64,000 nt of DNA from Lepidodermella squamata (taxonomy: Eukaryota > Gastrotricha). This document shows, one piece after another, positions 57,833 to 64,000 of this stretch. The stretch's first letter is position 1; each line of letters begins with the position of its first letter. Made by a program: the position numbers and the translations under genes. The stretch is taken from assembly GCA_047495785.1 (NCBI GenBank), contig JBLDXI010000015.1:3100001-3164000 (forward strand), written 5' to 3'. Under the pieces are notes generated by a model. It had not been told where the DNA came from, ran no database searches, and saw only the letters and a list, made by a program, of their open reading frames with translations.

Positions 57833-58783
57833 ATGGGCGAATTTGTTGAGAATTCAAATGTTCCAGCTCATTTCATGGTGCAAATGATTGCTGGCTCTCT
57901 GTCCGGTGTTGCCGAGCTTACCGTCGTGTACCCAATCGACAGCGTAAAAACTCGCATTCAAACCAGCGCAAACACTGCAGTGGTATCAGGCTCGAAAACT
58001 AATGTTTCCTCAAATTCCATTCGAAGCACCATATTGAGAATGTGGAGAATAGAAGGTCCATTCTCAATGACTAGAGGTATTACAGTCGCCGCAGCAGGAT
58101 CTGCGCCTGCTCAAGCCGCTTACTTCACCACTTACGAAAGAACAAAGCATTTTGTCGTCAATAAGCTGCCTTCAGAATCACATTTTTCTGCGCCAATAAG
58201 TCAAGCCGTGGGAGCTTGCTGTGCGACTGTAATGCACGACGCTGTAATGAATCCGGCTGAAGTCATAAAACAACGCATGCAGCTAAGTGGAGCAACTTTA
58301 TCTACTGCGAAACCGTCTGGACCCTTGGCCTGTGCTATAAACATATGGCGGACAGAGGGAATCGTCGCATTTTATAGAAGCTATCCGACGCAACTAGCAA
58401 TGAACATCCCTTTTCAAATTATACATTTCGTCATATACGAGACAGCTCTGAAAACACTAACGAAAAGTAAGGATTTCCAGCCACTCTACCACTCATTAGC
58501 TGGTGGAATTGGAGGGGGCTGTGCTGCTTTTCTAACCACTCCTCTTGATGTCTGCAAAACATTATTGAATACGCAATGGTGCTTGAAGTCATCCGAAACA
58601 CCGGTTAAGAGTTTGCCGCTAGCAGCGCGAGTGGTTTTCAATAATTTTGGGATTAGAGGATTCTTCCGGGGTGCAACCGCCCGAGTGCTTATCGAAGCTC
58701 CATCGACAGCTATATCTTGGACAGTATTTGAGTTCTTTAAACATCATTTAACCGCCCAAAAACTGTTCGTATCTGATAATTGA
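57833..58783 (+). CDS. Mitochondrial carrier, mitoferrin-like (SLC25A28/37 type), copy 1
   Basis: This is an intronless 316-residue SLC25 carrier with three repeats and Px[D/E]xx[K/R] signatures: YPIDSVKTR, NPAEVIKQR and TPLDVCKTL. The segment YRSYPTQLAMNIPFQ with the MNIPFQ.IHF motif is typical of mitoferrins, which carry iron across the inner mitochondrial membrane for haem and Fe-S cluster synthesis. AELTVVYP takes the place of the usual AEH(C/M)VMYP, so a histidine near the first signature is Leu here, unlike in copy 2 (AEHTVMYP). The length is normal for the family. It lies inside a segmental duplication and is about 88-90% identical in protein to copy 2. Confidence 0.85.
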   Translation: MGEFVENSNVPAHFMVQMIAGSLSGVAELTVVYPIDSVKTRIQTSANTAVVSGSKTNVSSNSIRSTILRMWRIEGPFSMTRGITVAAAGSAPAQAAYFTTYERTKHFVVNKLPSESHFSAPISQAVGACCATVMHDAVMNPAEVIKQRMQLSGATLSTAKPSGPLACAINIWRTEGIVAFYRSYPTQLAMNIPFQIIHFVIYETALKTLTKSKDFQPLYHSLAGGIGGGCAAFLTTPLDVCKTLLNTQWCLKSSETPVKSLPLAARVVFNNFGIRGFFRGATARVLIEAPSTAISWTVFEFFKHHLTAQKLFVSDN

Positions 58784-60906
58784 TATCAAATCTGGTAGGA
58801 TGGCTGTGTCTTTCATGCCTCTTTCAGAAGTAAACTACCTCGGTTTTCTGCTTTGACTCGGTAAGAGTTTGTTCTATTGATGAGCCTGCTTAGCACTCAG
58901 AAGTAAAAACCGTTTCCTAAGGTTTACATTTTTGAAATGTTTAATTGCATATAGCGTCAGCAATCTCTTCGAATTACTGGCAAACGTCATTTGGTGTAAG
59001 GATCTGCCGGCCGGCATCGTGCGATCGAACTAACTAGCTTGTGATAATAATCATGTGTCATTTGATCATCAATTAGACAATGCCATGTTCGCTGTAGTTA
59101 TTTCTATATGATATTTATGGCCATGAATGGCAGATCCTCAATGTTCGATTCATTCACAATAAAGTATAGAGTAGTGCCTGGCCAAGTCTTGATGTTTCCC
59201 TGACATTTGGTCTGTGAAAGGTGAAAGATAATTCTAATAGGCTGACTGATGTTTCGTCCGATTCTTCGTCCATTTATTCTGAAGTCCTCTTGCCCGCCTT
59301 GCAGAGTTTCGAGTTGGCGGGGTGCGGGGTGGCGACGCGCATGGTTCTTCATGCATGGTCATCCTCTTTATCTGCCGCGATTTGTTTCAGAAACCCGCTA
59401 ATAGTAACCGATCAATACGGATCATGCGGTGGCTGCTGAGGGTCTCAGATCGATAGGCTCGGTAATGGCGACTCCACTTGAATCCTACCAAATGGGTCGC
59501 TTACGGATGCGATGCCGACCGCATTGCCGGGCTACTTTACCTGGGTAATGCGGCACCACGTGAGAAATAATACATGTACATAATGTACATATTTAGGTGT
59601 TTGGCTTTCAAAAATCATAAACTTGTCTCAAAAACTAGGCACGCATGCGGCAGAGCTACCGCAAACCCGCAGCCCGCAATGATGTTTCATAAAATGGTTG
59701 TTCGGCCGATATTGGAATTTGGATTACCGGCGCTCGAGAATTTCAGCGCACTTATTATTTCAAGCTCCGCTGCTTGGCGATCAGCACCTCATGTCCAGTC
59801 CTACGCCGATGATCTGACCCTCGTCAGTACTGGCGCTACCTTCCCGGGGGCTGGAGCAGGAGCACAGGTAGGAGTCGACCGCGTCGCCGCTTGGACCTAC
59901 CTCTAGCGCCATTAGCGTTCCTTGGCTGTGAATGCTTGATTCTTGGTCAACTTTTCTACTGAAAGCTCATAAGGAAGCCTTACAATGATAACGTCCCCAA
60001 CCTATGTGGCCGCAGTTTGTCGTCGCTTCACACGGCCGTGCGCCGGCCGGCACTGTCACTGGCGCCGTACTACTCGCAACATTCCCTCGTCCGCTCTATT
60101 GCCGAATTCTGGTCTGTTTCAGCTCGTTTCATCCGATAGCCTTAAGCTCCAGGCTATAATTGACGGTGTGCCGTATAACATATTTTAAACGCTGGCGCCG
60201 GCCGGAAAATAATGTACGCTTTCAGAAGTAAATGCAATAGAGCCCTTGCAAAAATAACCTAGCACTCGAAAGGGCGGCGTTGTCATGGGCAGTGAATGCT
60301 CTATTGAATACACATTCTGCTACATCACTCATGAAAAAAGTGAAAGGGAAATACATGTCAAAGTCTGCCCACTAAAGACTGCACCGTGAATGCATTCAAT
60401 TTGAACTAAAATTCTATGAAAGGGAGAAGCCAAAAACCCTTCAATTTTGTGAGATCTGTTTTAGGTAAAGATAACAGCGATATATATTTCAATTTCAGCC
60501 AGCTGCCAACTGATTTTTTTGTGTTTCTCAATCAAGTTTGGTCTTGTTTTCCAGCTTACCAATAACATTCAAAAAATCATCCCCACCACCAACATCGTGG
60601 CTACTACCATGCTGCATCAACTCCATTCATTTTTGTGCATTATGCTTAAAAGCAAAGCGCGTTTTATCAGGCCACTATAGTAGTATAGCGTATAGCATTT
60701 TAGTAGTACCGGTTGGCATGAGTACTATCATGGGTACGTATATTCTATGATATATACTGTTCGCTATATAATGTATAGGCATTTTATCTATTACTTTCAT
60801 GTGGTACGAGAGTACTATGCATTGCACTGTGAAAGCCCGCAATATACATAAGCTTTAACAGCTTTATTCGGTCGAGATAGCTGCCGTTTAATTCTCGCTT
60901 CGTTAA
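58784..60906. other. Intergenic spacer between the duplicated mitoferrin genes
   Basis: The spacer begins with duplicated 3' flank to about 58860, then unique GC-richer sequence with retroelement fragments (about 59640-60150). From about 60180 it contains the duplicated upstream flank of mitoferrin copy 2. No intact gene was seen. Confidence 0.5.
59640..60150 (+). mobile_element. Decayed LINE-type reverse transcriptase fragments
   Basis: Within one plus-strand frame lie RPILEFGLPALENF, which resembles the LVRPILEYGSPVW block near the end of non-LTR reverse transcriptases, and SYADDLTLVSTG, which carries the catalytic YADD box. A little further on, VDRVAAWTYL resembles the block that follows YADD. 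In intact elements YADD comes before the RPILEYG block, but here the order is swapped. A third segment near 60010-60130 resembles a LINE 3' end. There is no complete element; it is probably a rearranged relic. Confidence 0.55.
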
Positions 60907-61935
60907 ATGGGCGAATTAGCCTTTTCGAATTCGAATGAATCAGCCCACTTCATGGTGCAACTGATAGCTGGCTCTCTGTCTGGAGTTGCCGAGCATACCG
61001 TCATGTACCCAATCGACAGCGTGAAAACGCGGCTTCAAACGGGTGCGAACACTGCTGCAGTTTCAGGCTCAACTAATAATTCATCCTCCAATTCCATTCG
61101 AAGTATTCTAGTAAGAATGTGGAGACTAGAAGGTCCTTTCTCAATGACTAGAGGAATTACAGTCGCCGCAGCAGGATCTGCGCCTGCTCACGCCGTTTAC
61201 TTCACCACTTACGAAAGAACAAAGCATTTTGTTACCAATAAGCTGCCGTCGGATTCAAATTTTTCTGCGCCAATAAGTCAAGTCGTTGGAGCTTGCTGTG
61301 CGACTGTAATGCACGACGCTGTAATGAATCCAGCTGAAGTAATAAAACAACGAATGCAACTAAGTGGAGCAACTTTATCTGCTGCGAAGCCGTCTGGACC
61401 CTTTGCGTGTGCTGTTAATATCTGGCGGACAGAAGGAATCGTCGCATTCTATAGAAGTTACCCGACTCAGCTAGCAATGAACATCCCTTTTCAAATCGTT
61501 CATTTCGTAATATATGAGACAGCGCTGAAGTACTTGACGGAAAGGAAGGATTTCCAGCCACTATACCACTCAGTTGCTGGTGGAATTGGAGGCGCCTGTG
61601 CGGCTTTTCTAACCACTCCTCTTGATGTCTGCAAAACATTATTGAATACGCAGTGGTGCTTGAAGTCATCCGAAAAACCGGTTAAGAGCTTTTCGCAAGC
61701 AGCGCGAGCAGTTTTCGATAACTTTGGCATCAAAGGATTCTTTCGGGGATCAACCGCCCGAGTGCTTATCGAAGCTCCATCTGCTGCTGTTTCGTGGACA
61801 GTATTTGAGTTTTTCAAACATCATTTAACCGCACAAAAGCTGTTCTTATCCGATAATTGATGTCAAAGATGATAGGATGAAGGTCTTTCATGCCTCTTTC
61901 AGAAGTAAACTACCTCGGTTTTTTGCTTTAACTTC
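60180..61935. repeat. Segmental duplication, copy 2
   Basis: This is a second copy of the segment at 57101-58860. At its left end only a stub of the ankyrin gene's first exon remains (TTTTAAACGCTGGCGCCGG near 60183) before the sequence diverges. The shared region then runs through mitoferrin copy 2 and stops just before the 3' end of the protease gene at 61985. The boundaries are approximate. Confidence 0.8.
60907..61860 (+). CDS. Mitochondrial carrier, mitoferrin-like, copy 2
   Basis: This is an intronless 317-residue paralogue of the carrier at 57833. The three carrier signatures are intact (YPIDSVKTR, NPAEVIKQR, TPLDVCKTL), as is MNIPFQ. AEHTVMYP keeps the histidine that is usual in mitoferrins, so this copy is the closer match to the family at that site. 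Most differences from copy 1 are synonymous or conservative, which suggests that both are under purifying selection. The predicted role is iron import into mitochondria. Its stop lies 125 bp from the convergent stop of the protease gene. Confidence 0.85.
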   Translation: MGELAFSNSNESAHFMVQLIAGSLSGVAEHTVMYPIDSVKTRLQTGANTAAVSGSTNNSSSNSIRSILVRMWRLEGPFSMTRGITVAAAGSAPAHAVYFTTYERTKHFVTNKLPSDSNFSAPISQVVGACCATVMHDAVMNPAEVIKQRMQLSGATLSAAKPSGPFACAVNIWRTEGIVAFYRSYPTQLAMNIPFQIVHFVIYETALKYLTERKDFQPLYHSVAGGIGGACAAFLTTPLDVCKTLLNTQWCLKSSEKPVKSFSQAARAVFDNFGIKGFFRGSTARVLIEAPSAAVSWTVFEFFKHHLTAQKLFLSDN

Positions 61936-61984
61936 TTTATTCATGAATTGGCATTTAGGATTTAAATTACCATCATTTTCATTT

Positions 61985-63200
61985 TCAACTGGTAACGTAA
62001 GTATTAATCCAGTCCAAGACTGAGCAAACTTTGCCGTAGACGCCTGGGTACAACGGCTTACCGCAGCCATTGCCATAGCTCACGACCCCGCATAGTTTGA
62101 AATACCCATCTTCAACGACCATCAGTGGACCTCCTGAGTCACCTTGGCAAGTATCAACCGCAATCAAAACAATGCCACCATTTACTTGTCCTTTTTCAAA
62201 TATTAGAGAGAATATTCAAAAGGAATCTCGAAGACTCACCTGCACACATCATTCGGTCAGTATAAGGGTAGTACCGCAATGCACAGTAACTAGTTGAAAG
62301 GATATCGACGACGCCATGGCGAAGAGTCGAAGTTGCTGTGGTTGCGCTTTCTGAGGTGCTACCCCATCCAGTAATATACGCGTATTGACCTGCTTGGCAG
62401 CCATCGGAACATGATTTAGGCAGGCATATCCGCTGAACAGACCAGTCCGTGAAATTCAGTGGCGCTTTCATTGCCACAGAATTCATCTATCATTTTTCAG
62501 CAGTAGAAAAACTCACATTCCAGTTGCAGGAGGGCAAAGTCGTAATCGTCGGTGTTAGCATTGTATAGGTTATGCTGGATCAGGGTTTTGACTGTTAGCT
62601 GGAACTGGCCCTCGTCGAATATATTCACGTCGTAATCAGCAAAAGTAGCTTTGATTGATCTTGTTTAGCATATCGAAAGGAAACACGTTATAAAATGATA
62701 CTTGAGGGCTGAGGGCTGAATTTACCCTGCCACAGCACGGCTGCAAGTTTAATTAAGATATGTTTGGTTCGGTCAAGTCGGAATGCTCAATGTTACCTAC
62801 TATGTGCAATGAGCTGCTGTTATGAGCCAGTTGGCGCTGATAATGCTGGCACTGCAAAGTTCTGCGCCATTTATGGTCAAGCGAACAAGCCTTGAAGATT
62901 GAAGACAATTATCCACCTAGGCTGCTGAGATTAAAAGCCATCCAATTACCAAGGATACTGCCCCTTGGGTGCCAACCCTCCGCCAACAATGCCTGCTCCT
63001 GGTTTATTCAGGGAGTAATAGTTTTTGTTGTGCCCGCAAGAAGAATTGACTGCCGGTGGTGGTTTAGGGGTCGAAATTGATCCTGTATTCGAAGGGTTAT
63101 TTGTGACTTGGCTACCACACGCAACTGCTTGCTGTCCACAGTAGACGACCATTGCTGCCAGCGTCAGATAGGTACTGACCATCGCCCATCTAGTTAGCAT
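61985..63200 (-). CDS. Secreted trypsin-like serine protease (S1), six exons
   Basis: The exons are 63200-62950, 62890-62801, 62740-62726, 62659-62517, 62464-62240 and 62184-61985, giving 307 residues. A signal peptide ([12 protein letters not shown]) and a Pro/Ser-rich pro-region precede the activation site [14 protein letters not shown]. The catalytic His is in TAAHC, Asp in [10 protein letters not shown] and Ser in CQGDSGGPL. An Asp six residues before that Ser (DTCQGDS) predicts trypsin-like cleavage after Lys/Arg. The third exon is only 15 bp; without it the frame runs into a stop. Two acceptors end in AAG. This is an extracellular digestive or defence protease by family; which one is not known. 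It is a tandem paralogue of the gene at 63401. Confidence 0.75.
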
Positions 63201-63400
63201 AGCTTTAACATAAATGAATAGATCTCTTAATGAATGAAAATGTAATAAGGAGCACTGATGATGCGCCCACAGCTCCTGTCATGCAGCTCGTATGGCTACG
63301 TTATTCACTATCAAACTCTATTATCAACATTTCATGCTACATTTATTGAGATTCTTTCCGTCACCAAATAAATTCGATTTGCGTTCACAATTTCGATAGT

Positions 63401-64000
63401 TCAATTGGTTACGTAAGTGTTAATCCAGCTCAGTACAGAGCAGACTTTAGAGTATACACCAGGATATGAAGCTCGAGCACAGCCCTTTCCGTAGCTGACA
63501 ATGCCGCAAAGCTTGTAAAAGCCGTCTTCCACCGTCATCAATGGCCCGCCCGAATCACCTTGGCAACTATCCACTCCACCGCCGGTGTAACCTTTGTAGA
63601 AAGATGCAACCGTCATTATCGGGTCAAATTAATCTTACCGGCGCAAATCATTCGATCAGTATAGCCCGAGTATCGCGTTGAACAAGAACTAGAACTTAAA
63701 ATATTTACGACTCCGTGTTGCATTGTCGACGACGCTTCGCTAGCAGATTCAGAGGTAGTTCCCCAGCCAGCTATGTATGCGTATTGATCAACTTGGCAAC
63801 CATCCGAGCAAGACTTTGGCAAACAAATCCGTTGAACCGACCAATCAGTGAAGCTTAGTGCAGCTGTGGAGTCAAAGCATCAACAGCGAATGATCTATGA
63901 GGTTTTTAATATTACGCTTACAATCAAGTTGGAGCAGGGCATAATCGTAATCATCAGCGTTTTGGTTGTAAAGATTGTGTTGAACTATTTTCTTTATTGA
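63401..64000 (-). CDS. Trypsin-like serine protease, 3' part (5' end outside window)
   Basis: The exons visible are from the window edge (64000) to 63922, then 63863-63639 and 63591-63401. The phases and the 225-bp exon match those of the neighbouring protease exactly. The visible part holds [24 protein letters not shown] and the active-site Ser in CQGDSGGPL, with Asp six residues before it (DSCQGDS), again predicting trypsin-like specificity. The catalytic Asp should lie near 63930-63950; the His lies outside the window. A recent tandem duplication is likely. Confidence 0.8.

Larger units (their letters stand above)
57101..58860. repeat. Segmental duplication, copy 1
   Basis: This segment, holding the 5' end of the minus-strand ankyrin gene, the divergent promoter region and mitoferrin copy 1, is repeated at 60180-61935. 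Markers of identity are TTTTAAACGCTGGCGCCGG at the left, CACTCGAAAGGGCGGCGTTG near 57226 and CAGAAGTAAACTACCTCGG near 58827. In copy 1 the ankyrin exon is intact. The boundaries are approximate. Confidence 0.8.

Noticed and set aside
59104-59439. Small frames on both strands in the mitoferrin spacer
   Set aside because: They overlap each other on opposite strands and show no domain.

Overview
This window is eukaryotic, from a compact invertebrate genome. Genes sit on both strands and are split by very short spliceosomal introns (mostly 46-66 bp, GT-AG). Intergenic gaps are small, and the content is metazoan: SLC5 and SLC25 carriers, an astacin/EGF protein, trypsin-like proteases, a TRPN (NOMPC) channel, a MACPF/C-type lectin protein and class C GPCRs. 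TRPN together with this compactness suggests an ecdysozoan. A tardigrade is my best guess, but that is inference and nothing here proves it. Exon joins were worked out by hand from splice signals, reading phase and homology, without transcript data.

Layout. 1-2.4 kb: the 3' part of an SLC5 sodium/solute symporter and a small cysteine-rich single-pass membrane protein. 3.3-6.9 kb: a 15-exon secreted MAM-astacin-EGF protein whose protease active site looks dead. 7.2-12.2 kb: two ankyrin proteins side by side, one with a signal peptide and one with an N-terminal TIR domain.

12.3-47.9 kb: an array of nine paralogous receptor genes, all on the minus strand. Each has an ANF-type (periplasmic-binding-like) extracellular domain followed by seven membrane segments, closest in style to GABA-B receptors. 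They form three subfamilies with different gene structures: A (intronless, three copies), B (one phase-0 intron, three copies) and C (two phase-2 introns, two intact copies plus one pseudogene). Three unrelated genes interrupt the array: a putative glycosyltransferase (+), an unrecognised gene (-) and a MACPF/C-type-lectin protein (+).

48.4-54.6 kb: a complete 20-exon TRPN channel with a divergent pore. 55-57.2 kb: another ankyrin protein on the minus strand. 57.1-61.9 kb: a segmental duplication carrying two intronless mitoferrin-like carriers, with fragments of a LINE-type retroelement between the copies. 62-64 kb: two tandem trypsin-like protease genes, the second cut by the window edge.

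The most notable element is the expanded orphan receptor array, with signs of recent duplication, local gene conversion and gene death. Other points of interest are the TIR-ankyrin protein, the pseudo-astacin, the divergent TRPN pore and a long near-perfect hairpin just upstream of the first receptor gene.
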